NCBI GenBank assembly: GCA_034638255.1
Contig: JAWPGT010000006.1
Coordinates: forward strand, 1,019,513 to 1,083,512
Length of the DNA: 64,000 bases
From: Coprinus comatus
Taxonomy: Eukaryota > Basidiomycota > Agaricomycetes > Agaricales > Agaricaceae
Direction: 5' to 3'
The notes beneath the pieces were generated by a model. That model searched no databases, had not been told where the DNA came from, and saw nothing but the letters and a program-made list of their open reading frames with translations. Positions 24,129 to 35,121 of the stretch are shown in pieces (positions within the stretch are counted from its first letter, which is position 1; every line of letters starts with the position of its first letter). Both the position numbers and the translations under genes were made by a program.

Positions 24129-24694
24129 TGTTATGATCTTGCCTATACCTCTGTTTCGGTATAGACGATGCTACGATGGATCTCTTCAAGATGCTCATAG
24201 GAGGAGAACGTCTACTCAGACTGAGACTATTTTCAGGGGACGACCTCCACAGTACTCGGACTGTAGATCACAGGTGTTCCTTACTAGTAAGCCGTTCGTG
24301 CAAGAGTTAGAGCTGACTCCGGTTCTAGGTATCAAGTTGAGGGCACTGAACGAGATAGAGTAGAAGCAACTTAGAGTATTAAGCTGAAGCTTAATCTCTG
24401 TTGCTGTCCATGTATTTATACAACTACGAGTACAGGTTGTAGGCTATGCTTGATACATGTGAGACAGGAGAGTGAAACTACCTACAGCTGAAACAGTGAG
24501 TGAAACGACAAGTGGAAGTCCGTAGAAAGTACTAGTCCAAGGCTATACAAAACAGTAGTCCAAGGCTATGTGAAACAGTAGTCCAAGGCTATGTGAAACA
24601 GTAGTCCAAGGCTATGTGAAACAAGTAAGAGAAAGTACACTATCGTCCATCATTAGTTCTAATGATTAGTCGTGATAAATATGAAACCGTAACA
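24129..24694 (-). repeat. Gypsy 1 5' LTR
   Basis: It is identical to 15715-16280 except two CG/CA sites near its right end. In transcription direction it ends at 24129, followed by two bases and the putative primer-binding site GTATTAAGCT (minus strand of 24117-24126). Confidence 0.97.
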
Positions 24695-24734
24695 ACAATT
24701 ACCATTACAAGAAGAAGAAGACGACTCATCAAAC

Positions 24735-27700
24735 ATGGGCGACTCATCGAACTCAAACACAGCTAACTCTTCCTCCTCACTACAACCCGCTGCCGAAATC
24801 AATTCAAATACTCTATCACCCGGATCACTCACCTGTTTGATCGCAAATCCTGATTTCAATAAACTCCTATCAATATTCAACTCCCAAGCATCATCAACCA
24901 CAAAAGATGTAGCAAAACAAGACAATACACTGTCCATGTTCCAGATTGATGCTATACCACCTCTTGGTAACAACTGGCATGGAACTGTTTTACAACAGGC
25001 TAAGAGCAATTGGGATGCATGGAGAAAGGAGATTACCTACCACCTCAAAAGCAACGGTGCGATATCATACGTATTGGGAACAGAAATCTCACCACCTTCA
25101 TCCGATGTCAACAACCTCAGATGATGGACGAAGAACCATTCCATGATATCTGGATTCCTACAAAGTATGATAATCAAAGAGGAGGCAGAGGAATTTGATC
25201 AATATGATAATGCTTCCAACTTATGGAAAGCATTGTATCTAAAATATGACCACCATAAAGCCTCATCCAAACTCCAAATGGTTGCAAAATTATTCAATTC
25301 GCAATTTGACCAATCAAAAGGAAGCATGGAGCCACAATACAGGTCTATTATATCCATGATATGCACACTTTATTCATATGGTCTACTGACAGAGGAAGAG
25401 TTCTCTCTCTATGCCATCATGCACAACTTAAACAATCCTAACAGTCGCGACCTCTACAATGAAGCGAAACTCATACTCCATAGCAACAAAACTGCGACAC
25501 ACTCTGATATTCTTGATCTCATCATTACGTATGACCAAAATAGGGAAGTTGCTAATGCCGAAAGTGCTCTTTCTGCTACCACCTCCTCTTCCAACTACAC
25601 CTACAACTCAAAACTATGTAGCAACTGTAACAAAAGAGGTCACCTGCTCCAATACTGTACTAGGAAAGGGGGAGGAATGGAAGGGAAGATGATAGAAGAG
25701 GCAAAAGAAGCGATGAAGCAAAAAAGATCACAGGAGAAGAAATCTAAGGAACATAAAGTCGAACGAACTGACAACACCAACCTCACAGTAGCAAATGAGC
25801 AAATTGCCTCCTTTGTCATGCACTCCATGACAGAGGCCGACATGGACGAACTCGCTTTCATTGCCACCTCACCTCAACACTGCACGGTTGACCTCAATGC
25901 CCACAATCCACAATTCCTTTCGTCCCACTCTGATCTACCAACACCCTTCATCATTGACTCTGGGTGCACAATCCACATGTCCCCATTCATCAATGACTTC
26001 ACAAACCTCTGTCCCATCGCCACGTCACTCACTGTCACTGGCATAAATGGCTCGTCTACCAAAGCAAAAGCTATGGGGGATATCACTGTAACCAGCAAAA
26101 CCATACCACCCACCACAATTACACTTCGTAATGCCCTATACATACAAGGAGCAACCGTTCGTCTCGTATCCATTGCCCAATTAATCGATCACCTACCATG
26201 TACTATTCTGTTCAATCCCACTTTCGCAGACATTCAACTCAAGGATTACACCATTCCTGCCCCATGCATCAAAGGCCAAAACCTCTGGCGTCTCGACTGC
26301 AACAACACCCCCAACCACTATGCTCACTTCTCTCACCCCACTCCATCATTATCCGTCTGGCACCATCATCTTGGACATGCAAACAACCAAGCCATATATA
26401 CAATGGCCACCAAACAGCTTGTTACAGGTATGACTGTTGACTTATCACTCTCACCACCAAAATGTGATGATTGTATACGTGGAAAACAGACACGCTCATC
26501 GGTTCCTACTACAAGGACGAATCAGAGGAGTAATAGGAAGCTGGGAATTGTATACGTTGATCTTACTGGACCACAATCTGTGCGCTCAGCTAATGGCAAC
26601 AACTACATCATGCATATCATAGACGACCACAGTAACTTCTCTTGGTGTTTTCTCTTACAACATAAATCGAATGCATTACCCTTCTTAAAATCATGGGCTA
26701 TGCAGGCTGAACGGGAATCAAATGAAAAGATAGGTATCATCAGGATTGATAATGGCAAACTGAAGTCAAAAGACATGGACTTATGGTACAAGGAAAATGG
26801 CTACACCAGACAACTCACTGCACCGAACACATCCGCACACATAGGCAAGGTGGAGAGACTACACAGGACTAATATGAATAAGGCCAGGGCTATGCACATC
26901 CAATGCAATGCACCCAAAAACTGCTGGGATGAATTCGCCAAAACAGCAAATTACCTTACAGTTTGCACCTTCTCAAAATCCATCACCACAACCCCTTTTG
27001 AAGCATGGTAATTATCACGTCCCACCATGTCCAATTCATCGAATCCTGGCAATCAATATCCCAACCACTGTCACCTGGTACCATCATCGACATACCCCCC
27101 ACAGAGGCACCACTACCCCACAACACAGCCACAGATCAAATATCAAACAATCAAAACATCAATCCACCAGATCAACACCAGATCAATCAACAACCACTAC
27201 TGCGAAGATCACCATGCCTAACACAACCACCTTCTCAAGTCAAAGACCACCAAGATGTAAAACTCGCAATCGCATTTTCTGCACAAACAGTCACTCAGCA
27301 TCAATACCCCAAACAAATTCGAAAAAAGCTCAAATCGCACAGAAGACATCTTTGTAACACAATTAAGGTGTCCTTGCAATCTCATGCTTCAGACATTGCT
27401 GACGACTTTGCTATCATAGCACTATCAGCTCAAGTAACAGATGGTCCCAATGTCATAACTCCATCTGCACCACACTCAGTCAAAGAAGCGCTCAACTCAC
27501 CTGAGGGTGAAAATTGGAAATCAGCTATAGATGACGAACTTAAATCACTGAAGGATTTGGGAGTATATGAATATGTTAAACAATCTGATGTACCACATAA
27601 CAGATCCATCATGACTGGCAAATGGGTATTGACTCCAAAACAGAATGAGGAAGGACAGGTATACAGGTACAAGGTGAGATTAGTAGCCAGAGGATTTTAA

Positions 27701-29083
27701 CAAGTATACGGCCTTGACTACAATGACACAACATCCCTGACTACAAGATTAGAATCGTTACGCGCCCTCATACACACAGCCGCAGTACAAGATTATGACC
27801 TATGACAACTAGACATCAAGACCGCCTACCTCAATGGGGAACTACCTGAAGACGAAGTCCAATTCATGGAACAGCCGAAAGGATTTGAGCCTCAAGATAA
27901 ACCGGGGAAGGAATGGGTTTGGAAATTGGTAAAAGGACTATATGGGCTGAAGCAGAGTGGACGTGTGTGGAATCAGACGATGAATGGAGCAATGGAAGGA
28001 TGGGGATTCACGAGATTAGGTTCTGAACCTTGTTCATACACCAGGACCACTGCCCAAGGGAATGTAACAGCCAACGTACACATCGATGACTTCATATACA
28101 CACCATCTACTAATGAAGCAACAAAACAATTCCTAATGGATCTCAGAGGAAAATGGGAGTTTAAAGATCTCAGAGAAGCCAAGTTTTGTCTTGGCATTGC
28201 CTTCGAACGTGACAGACCAAACAGGAGAATTGGCTTATCACAAAAAGCTCTCATCAAAAAAGTTGCAACTTCTTTCCTTCCCAAAGACTTCCTCCCTACA
28301 AATCTCCCCATGGATAACAATATCAAACTACGCAAACCAACAGCAGATGAACCAATTGATGACGAAACAAAAGCTTTACCCTATCACTCATTAGTTGGAT
28401 CAATGATGTATATCGCAATGGGAACATGTCCAGATGTCGCTTACACTGTCAATAAACTTGCTCAATACCTAGATTGCTATCATAAACCCCACTGGGACAC
28501 CGCCCTCAAATGTGCATGCTATCTACACACAACAAAGAACATGCAATTATGGCTAGGGGGTACAGGCGAATTCATAGCAAATGGCAAACCAGTCCCAAGT
28601 ACAGCTAATCCACCTGCTTCCCTAATAGGTTTCTCCGACTCATCCTTCGCAGACTGTGTTGACACAAGATGATCAACTATGGGATACTGCTTTTCACTGG
28701 GCAGCGGCATGATCTCTTGGTCATCCAGGAAACAAAAAACTGTTGCAATATCCACTTCTGAAGCAGAATACGTCGCAGTTGGTGAAGCTACACGAGAATC
28801 TCTATGGCTACGATCATATCTTAAAGAAATAGGAAACAACACCAACAAACCAACAATCATATTCTGTGACAATAACAGCACTATCACTCTAACTGGAGAC
28901 CCTGTCAACCATGGAAACACAAAACATGTTGACATCAAACATCACTTCATCCGTCAACACGTAAAAGAAAACACCATCGATGTATGGAGAGTTGATACAA
29001 AAGACAACATCGCCGACTTACTTACTAAACCACTTCCACAACCTGCACTAGAAAAACATTGTTTAGCAATGGGCATTTACTGA
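24735..29083 (+). pseudogene. Copia gag-pol polyprotein, broken
   Basis: Domain order is that of Ty1/copia: gag with the zinc knuckle CSNCNKRGHLLQYC (near 25616), protease FIIDSGCT (near 25950), integrase with HHLGH...CDDC and the D/D/E core ending GKVERLHRT (to about 26870), then RT (QLDIKTAYLNG, HIDDF) and RNase H (STSEAEYVA) to the stop at 29081. Breaks are TGA at 25122, TAA at 27698, TGA at 27803 and TGA at 28670. In addition the reading frame jumps near 27010: TPFEAW runs straight into text corresponding to VQFIESW, so the integrase-RT linker has an internal deletion. It is non-autonomous now. Confidence 0.9.
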
Positions 29084-29323
29084 ACCATAAAAGAGGAGGA
29101 GAGATGTCGAGGATAAGGAAGAGTACTCAGCCGAAGAAATGGGTGATGATGAAATGATGGAATAGATGAGGGAAACAGGTTCGGTCTTCTTTCCAATATT
29201 TCTTATTTTCTTTTTCTGTGAGATTATAGAGTACAATCCCCAATCCATCAACCTACCTTCATTTTCACATTAAACCTTTTTAATTTGTTGATTTAAACAT
29301 TCGATGGCAGAGTTGAGGAGGAG

Positions 29324-29560
29324 TGTAGGAAGGGCAACACGTGACAACAAAGTTATAAACCAACGACGCATATATTTACATCCTCAGTTCCTACCATCAT
29401 ATCTGGGACTGAGGTATGTACACAATACACATAGTATAGAACATACATATTAACATATTATCATAGCTAGGAGTATACGACTATAGGTACAATAATATAA
29501 CAAGTTCCTACCATCACATCTGGGACTGAGCTAGGAGTATACGACTATAGCGTTCTCGTA
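29324..29560 (+). repeat. Copia 3' LTR
   Basis: It matches the left LTR except for nine transitions. It keeps CG at four sites where the left copy has TG or CA, and it has lost CG at others, so both copies have decayed independently. Confidence 0.95.
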
Positions 29561-29602
29561 GGTTCCTTTTGCTCATAGTAATTAGTATTGATTTTTGTTT
29601 AG

Positions 29603-31666
29603 GCCTCAATGTGTGCAAAGCTCAAAGCTGTTCGTCAACAAGGAATGATCAAATTTAGGGACACTGTTGCTAGTGGTGTCATAGCTATCCAGTGTGCAAG
29701 ACATGGAATCTATGCTTCACAAGGGATAGTTGATCTCATCAAAGGTGAAAGGTGTGTACTATCAATGATCTCACATGATGTTATCTTGACTTATACTCTA
29801 TACAATCAATGATAGTTATAGCAGGACCGATTACGCTTTAGCAAGTGCTTTACAAGAAGCATCTGATCAGAGAAGAATAATGATCAGTTACAATATTTGG
29901 TGTCAATATAGGATTAAGTTGAAGAGCCGTATGCACCTCTCATTCCCACATATGGACTCCATATTTGAACATGTTGATGGCGCAATTCCAAAAATGCATA
30001 TCCATGGTCATGGTGAGAAGTGCCAGTTACAACATTCATTTTCTTATAAGGTGTTCTCAGGTATGACTTATGGGGAGAGAATTGAAAGCTCTTGGTCAGA
30101 ACAGAATCATGCAGCTGGGAGTACTAAGGAGCAGAATATGGGACATTGACATGAGTCATTGGATGACTTCAACATGCATTGGAACTGGATCAATTTTATT
30201 GAACTTCATAAGTTTCTTCAATACTTATACATGTCCTTAATTTCATATTCTAATCAATTTATTTCCTATTTTACAAGCATCAACACTTGCAATACAGCTT
30301 CTAAAATATACAACACTCCTTCAGAACTCAAGTGAAGTGTTCGAACTTTTACAGAACCGATTCCTGCCTGACTTAATAGCATTGTGGGAAAATATGGAAT
30401 TAAATCCTCCCAAAGACAAACATGGTAACATTCGGAGTCTTTATCAAGTCCATGATTTCACCAAAGGTGTGTCTTTATATGTAAAAGGTTGTAAACTTGC
30501 AATCAGATATTAATCAACTGTGTTCTCCCTAGTATCTTCACAAACCGTACAGTCAACACAACTGCAGGAAGAAAATGCTCAAGAGGCCTATCATGAGCAA
30601 TACCCACATCTAGTTGCATTATTGGATCAAGGATTTAAAATAGAGCAGGATCAGTAAGTACCACCACTCAATTTTTGCTGACATTGACTAATAATTTTGG
30701 TTCATAAAGACAACAACTTCAATGCCAGATTGTGCTTGGAGGCTTGGATAAAGAGGTGGTAGAGACTGAGAGATCAAGAATCCTCTCCCACATTCAACAA
30801 TGGAAATCAGACTTGCAGGTAATATGTCCACAGATATGTTTACCACAACTTGGAGAAAACATCACCAGCAAGGCACTTCCCACATACTTCCCCTCCTACC
30901 TCATCAATAAAATTAGCTCAGAAGATCAAGAACATCCATCTTTCAAGTTGCTTGCCAGTATTGAGTTCAAAATTTGGATGGGGCAGGCTTATGATGTGAT
31001 TGAAGACTTACAAGCTTCAATTCACTTATACTATGCTAGTGAAAAGAGGAAAATAAAAGATGTTAGAGGTGTGGGAGCAAATACACGAGCAAATATGATA
31101 TTGCAATCTATCCATCAGGAGAAGGAAATATGTGCTGAGCACTATTGTATCACATATGAAGCACTTGTTGCTCTTGGGCTTCCGAAAACCTCCGAACTCA
31201 AACCACTTCTCAAATCAGATCTCTGGGGGAAAGATATGCATGGGCTAAGCCAATTGGGAGATTCTAGTAGGAAGGAGCTGTGGTTCTGGGTGACAGGAAA
31301 GCCAGTGGATTTATCAGACAAGAAGTGGCATTTGGAATGTGAGTATTTTTATTTATTTAATGTGAACTTATATACTTACCAATGACCATCAATTCTTTAG
31401 TGGATTGTGTCCAGTGGTTTTGAGCTAAAGCAGGACTACAATGCTTGAGAGAGGAGGTTGAAATTCTTTGTGAAGAATTCAGAAGGACTGAACAAAGCTT
31501 TTCAAAGATGAAATTGATTTGGTTGGCTATGGCATCTAACTCAAATTTACAGCCTGGAGCAAAGTGTTATATGCATTGACAAGCAGCAGTGTATTCAGAA
31601 TTAGAGAAACGTATCCAGGAGAGTTGGGAGAGTGTAGGTGACAAGTCTCAAGATCTCGAGAACTAG
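29603..31666 (+). pseudogene. KDZ transposase, 3' half
   Basis: It continues the gene begun at 13563. Exons are 29603-29751 (CAKLKAVRQQGMIKFRDTV), 29816 to about 30200 (YALASALQEA, ISYNIWCQY, PKMHIHGHGEKCQ, then TYGERIESSW with the catalytic-type Glu), then 3' exons ending at TAG 31664-31666. TGA codons at 30147, 31421 and 31577 replace expected Arg. The Asp expected in the YDxxCQ block is Asn here (SYNIWCQY), a GAT-to-AAT change at a CG site. The transposase would cut and move the element by a D-D-E mechanism. This copy is dead. Confidence 0.8.
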
Positions 31667-31699
31667 TGTAGCAGTATATAATTTGAAAAAATAAATAAA

Positions 31700-31949
31700 T
31701 CCTATTATCTATTATATATGTGTGTGTATTGGATTTATTGGTTGGAACCAGTTGGATTGGTTCGATTGGATGGATAGAAAATAATAATATCTCTTGTTGG
31801 ATAAATCAGACCTATCAACTTAATCCGAGGGAGGTCGATTGATCTGACCAATCGAAACATCAGGATATTGGATTGCCTTGAAAAGAAGGGTCAATCCAAT
31901 TAATCAGCTGTTCTTTTCAAGGCAATCTAATCAATATTCTGCTGAGGTC
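31700..31949. other. AT-rich junction between two KDZ elements, with hairpin
   Basis: The segment contains a long inverted pair around 31870-31935, GGATTGCCTTGAAAAG against CTTTTCAAGGCAATCTA, separated by about 30 bp. Such a structure suits a transposon end. No gene is seen. Confidence 0.4.
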
Positions 31950-32653
31950 CCTGATTAAATATCCTTGTCCCAAGATTATAGATAATATTGAAAAAACTGA
32001 AGGTGGATGGCAAAAGGTATTTTTTATATTATAACTACCTTATTTTTTTTACTAAATTTCTATAGAGTGGATGTAAATATAGTTTACCCCAAATTTGTTA
32101 TAGACCTCAATATCCTGGTCTTAAACATGAAGCTGGAAATGAGCCAAAAGACAGAGGTGGAAAATGTAATAAATATTACAGCACTTATGGAGAATCTGGC
32201 TTAACTGGAGGAATTATGTGTGCATGGTACACTCATTCTATTTGCTATGGATATCATTGCATTTCTTCAAGTGAAGGAAGAAATGATGTATTTTCAGCAA
32301 TGGTTACAAGATGGCCAAAAGCTTCTAAATATGTTATTTATGATTTTGCTTGCCAGCTTGGACCTTATTGTCATTCAAGAGAGCCAGACTTTTTTATGGA
32401 TACCCTATTTCTCATTGATAATTTTCATTCTGCAGGTCATAAATCTTGTAGTGCAGCCTATTTTCTTAAAACATATTTTTCTAGCCAACCATCATTAGGA
32501 AAAATCAACTCTAGTGCAGCAGAATGTGGAAATGGAGGACTTACAAGAATTAGAAAATTGATTAGATATATGGGGCAAGAAAGAGCAATTATATATACTG
32601 CAGTTTTTCTATCATTATGGAACAGAAGTAGAATACTAAATCTTTTGAAGTAA
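31950..32653 (+). pseudogene. Second KDZ-type transposase, C-terminal part
   Basis: A short exon from about 31950 ends at 32016 (IEKTEGGWQK). A 49 bp intron follows, then an uninterrupted exon 32066-32653. Visible blocks are RGGKCNKYYSTYG, LTGGIMCAWYTHSICYGYH, EGRNDVFSAM, YDFACQLGPYC with the Asp kept, FLIDNFHSAGHKSC, and INSSAAECGNGGLTRIR. These belong to the other KDZ branch (the one linked to CxC5/CxC6-like clusters) and not to the CxC2 type upstream. The N-terminal half is missing. There are no premature stops, so it is younger or better preserved than its neighbour. A palindrome-rich terminal repeat follows at once. Confidence 0.7.
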
Positions 32654-32699
32654 AATATAATAGTTTGACATTCTAATAAAGAAATATACTATATATTGT

Positions 32700-32837
32700 C
32701 TAGAAAACTTGAGTCTTTAGAAGAATCCTACTAAAGAAGTTATATGTTTAGTAGAATTCTACTAAAGGTGTGAGTTCTTTAGTAGAATTCTGCTAAAGAA
32801 CTCTTACCTTTAGTAGGATTCTACTAAAGAACTCATA
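32700..32837. repeat. Palindrome-rich transposon end, copy B (left part)
   Basis: Four tandem variants of the TTTAGTAGAATTCTACTAAA palindrome stand in a row. The repeat is cut at 32837 by an inserted TIR element and resumes at 34009. Confidence 0.7.
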
Positions 32838-34008
32838 CCCAGTGACTTACGGGGGGGTCTATATATGCGGTGGTCTGTGGTGGTCTGAGTTTTCTACGGT
32901 GATCTGTGGTGATCTGTGATAGTGAGATCATACACACCTCTTGAGATGTGCTCATCTGTCAAGAGTAGAACATGTCATGTAGAATATGAGGTAACAGGCA
33001 TAATTATATATTTGTAGATTTAATTAATGAACTTTGACTCAACAATGTTGGTGTGAGTCAGTGACCTTGACTTCCCTTTCTTCTCTCTATCTCTCTCTCT
33101 CTCTCTCTCCCCTTTGCCCCACCACATTCTTGACTCTGCCCACCAAGTCCCTCTACACATCCTTTGAGCTGTGCTTGACACTTGTGCACACCACATTATG
33201 TTAAGTTTGTCTTCTGGCAGTTCCGACTTCGAACATGAAGATTTTTTTTCCTTTCTTCCGAAATATTATCAACATCATCCATGAATCTGTTCCGATGCAT
33301 ATAATCATTCTTCTCCTTCGTTGGTTCCCCAAAAGATGCATATAGTCACCCAGTCCAATATACATGTGAGACATGTGATGCAGCAGATCCCTCCCATGCT
33401 CCAAATCATAATTGTGGGTATATTCTCACTATAATCAATGGTGTTGTCCACTTACATCATTCCAATAGAACTCAATTTCGGCTATAACATATTGTGAGTA
33501 TATTTTAACTATAATCAATGGTGTCGTCCACTTACATGATTAATTCTAATAGACTCAATTTTGGCTATAACATCATGACACAGACGAGCTGCGAGCACAG
33601 ATAGAGGCAGAATGGGACTTGTAGATGAGCGCAGATGAGCACAGGTGGAGGAATAATGGCCGGACTTGTAGATAATTTATAAGCACAAACGAACACAGAT
33701 TACCAACGAAAAACAGGATCTGATTGCATATATGTATTATGTACAGATAGGTACAGAAAATAATACATTAAAATTCATTGTACATCTGTTCTTATCTGAG
33801 GGGATCTGTATAAAATAAAGAAATATGTGTATTTATTATGTTACCATCCCGATGTACTCATATGTGCTTACAGATGACGACAGGAGAGCAAATCTAAGCT
33901 CAGAACAAAATCCGGACATTTCAGTTCTCATAAATGGACATATGTCATGATTTCAACACATATGACCACATATCAACACAGATATGGCCCTTGACATAAG
34001 TGACTGGG
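32838..34008. mobile_element. Non-autonomous TIR element, hAT-like (1171 bp)
   Basis: The ends are CCCAGTGACTTA and, inverted, CCCAGTCACTTA. The flanking repeat is duplicated as actcata (32831-32837, 34009-34015), or 8 bp if one mismatch is allowed. CAGTG-type ends and a 7-8 bp duplication fit hAT elements. Subterminal repeats (tggtctgtgg, gatctgtggtg) follow the left end. A ~75 bp internal unit is present twice in tandem near 33420-33570. A CT microsatellite lies at about 33090. It has no transposase ORF. Confidence 0.7.
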
Positions 34009-34107
34009 ACTCATACCTTTAGTAGAATCCTACTACAACTTATGTTTTTTTTTTTTGCATATGACAAAACTAAAGGTGTAGAAAATCATCATTAATCATG
34101 AAAAACA
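34009..34107. repeat. Palindrome-rich transposon end, copy B (right part)
   Basis: It continues 32837 after the inserted element, matching 8730-8812 through the poly-T, gcatatgacaaaactaaa and aatcatcattaatcatgaaaa. The shared sequence stops after gaaaa in both copies, which marks the probable element end. Confidence 0.7.
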
Positions 34108-34297
34108 GGAACTGCAGCAGCTTCACTGTTTATGCTTACTTGATTCAAGCTTTGGCTGGCTTGGATTTTGAGTTGAGTTCAAATGAGTTATAAAAGTGAA
34201 TTAAATCAATTAATTGGAATAAGCCAATAATCCCAAGAATCCTAATAATTGAATATGATATTTAAATTCTAAAATGTGAGAAATAAGAAATAGCATT

Positions 34298-34378
34298 AGC
34301 AAGAATTGAACCAAGGACCTCATGTACATAAAATCATCATATATATTTATGGTACAAACCATTGAGCTAAATAAGCTT
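34298..34378 (-). repeat. tRNA-derived SINE-like head
   Basis: On the minus strand tagctcaatgg fits the tRNA box A and ggttcaattct fits box B, spaced roughly as in a tRNA gene. The acceptor stem and anticodon arm are not convincing, so it is a tRNA-derived repeat and not a working tRNA. A possible tail runs left towards 34110. Confidence 0.45.
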
Positions 34379-34769
34379 GGATATCTAGAAAACTAATGTT
34401 AATATATAGAGTACTATTACAAATATATCTATTATGGATGTGTTTGCGAAAATTCTACAAGTAATATTTCGATGTTTTTTTGTATATTTTCTTAGAATTT
34501 TTTTGGCTTCTTTGGCTTTTGGGATTTTTAGGATTTATCATATCTTTTAGATTAGATATTAACATTCTTTAAACATATCAGAATATAGAAAAAGATTGAA
34601 GAGGAAAACTAGACCATAAGAGCCAAAGAAGCCAAAAAAATTCTAAGAAAATATACAAAAAAACATCGAAATATTACTTGTAGAATTTTCGCAAACACAT
34701 CCATAATAGATATATTTGTAATAGTACTCTATATATTAACATTAGTTTTCTAGATATCCAAGCTTATTT
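34369..34769. repeat. Perfect 149 bp inverted repeat (foldback)
   Basis: The arms 34369-34517 and 34621-34769 are exact reverse complements by eye, with a 103 bp AT-rich spacer. Transcribed, it would form one long hairpin. The right arm ends exactly where the truncated 5' LTR of gypsy 2 begins. The left arm overlaps the tRNA-like head. Confidence 0.85.
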
Positions 34770-35093
34770 TCCATCTTCCATTTTATCTACCTCCATTTGT
34801 ATTTCTTCTCTGATTTGGATTTCTGTTATTCCTTATTACCTTTTTTATCCGTTATGGCATTTCATATAAATAGTTCACTGCTATGTTTGTATTTCCTCAG
34901 TTTCAGAATCAACTTGATATACTCTTAACTCTCTGTATCATCTCAACCATCTGCACTCTTACTTTTCCAGTCTTCCAGAAACTCTGCCGGAAGTCTCCCG
35001 GAAATTCATAAATCGACCTTGTACAAATTCCGGAGGTGCAGCACACACGCTGAAGCCAAGGGTTACCCTTCTTGGTATTTTCAGTATTTAACA
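34770..35093 (+). repeat. Gypsy 2 5' LTR (left-truncated)
   Basis: TATA box tataaata at 34865-34872. CAGTTTCAGAAT at 34898-34909 lies 33 bp downstream, where RNA should start. The LTR ends tatttaaca at 35093. Two bases later the sequence ATTCTGAAACTG (35096-35107) is the exact reverse complement of that RNA start. Confidence 0.85.
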
Positions 35094-35121
35094 GTATTCT
35101 GAAACTGAATTCCGGATTTGT

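Larger units (their letters stand above)
15715..24694 (-). mobile_element. Chromodomain gypsy retrotransposon 1 (8.98 kb), nested in the copia
   Basis: LTRs of 566 bp lie at 15715-16280 and 24129-24694, with the perfect duplication acaat (15710-15714, 24695-24699). The LTRs differ at two positions only, both CG against CA. The order in transcription direction is 5' LTR, gag, protease-RT-RNase H-integrase-chromodomain, an extra ORF, 3' LTR. The polypurine tract precedes the 3' LTR (agaaaggggataa, minus strand of 16281-16293). It was inserted recently but already carries several stop codons. Confidence 0.97.
15325..29560 (+). mobile_element. Copia LTR retrotransposon in a KDZ intron (14.2 kb including nested gypsy)
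   Basis: LTRs of 237 bp lie at 15325-15561 and 29324-29560, flanked by the perfect target duplication ggttc (15320-15324, 29561-29565). The LTRs start tgtaggaagg. A polypurine tract (agttgaggaggag) precedes the right one, and ggttatgggcc follows the left one as the likely primer-binding site. The LTRs differ at nine sites, all transitions, seven of them CG against TG or CA. The host intron donor (15313) and acceptor (29602) survive on either side. A gypsy element is nested at 15715-24694. Without it the copia would be about 5.3 kb. Confidence 0.95.

Noticed and set aside
13563..31666. TGA read as an amino acid (recoding) explaining the many in-frame TGA codons
   Set aside because: Host genes here (HET-like, PP1, PH-domain protein) use TGA as their normal stop, and the transposon TGAs fit C-to-T decay.
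34298..34378. Functional tRNA gene on the minus strand
   Set aside because: Box A and B are present, but the acceptor and anticodon stems do not pair convincingly; kept only as a SINE-like head.
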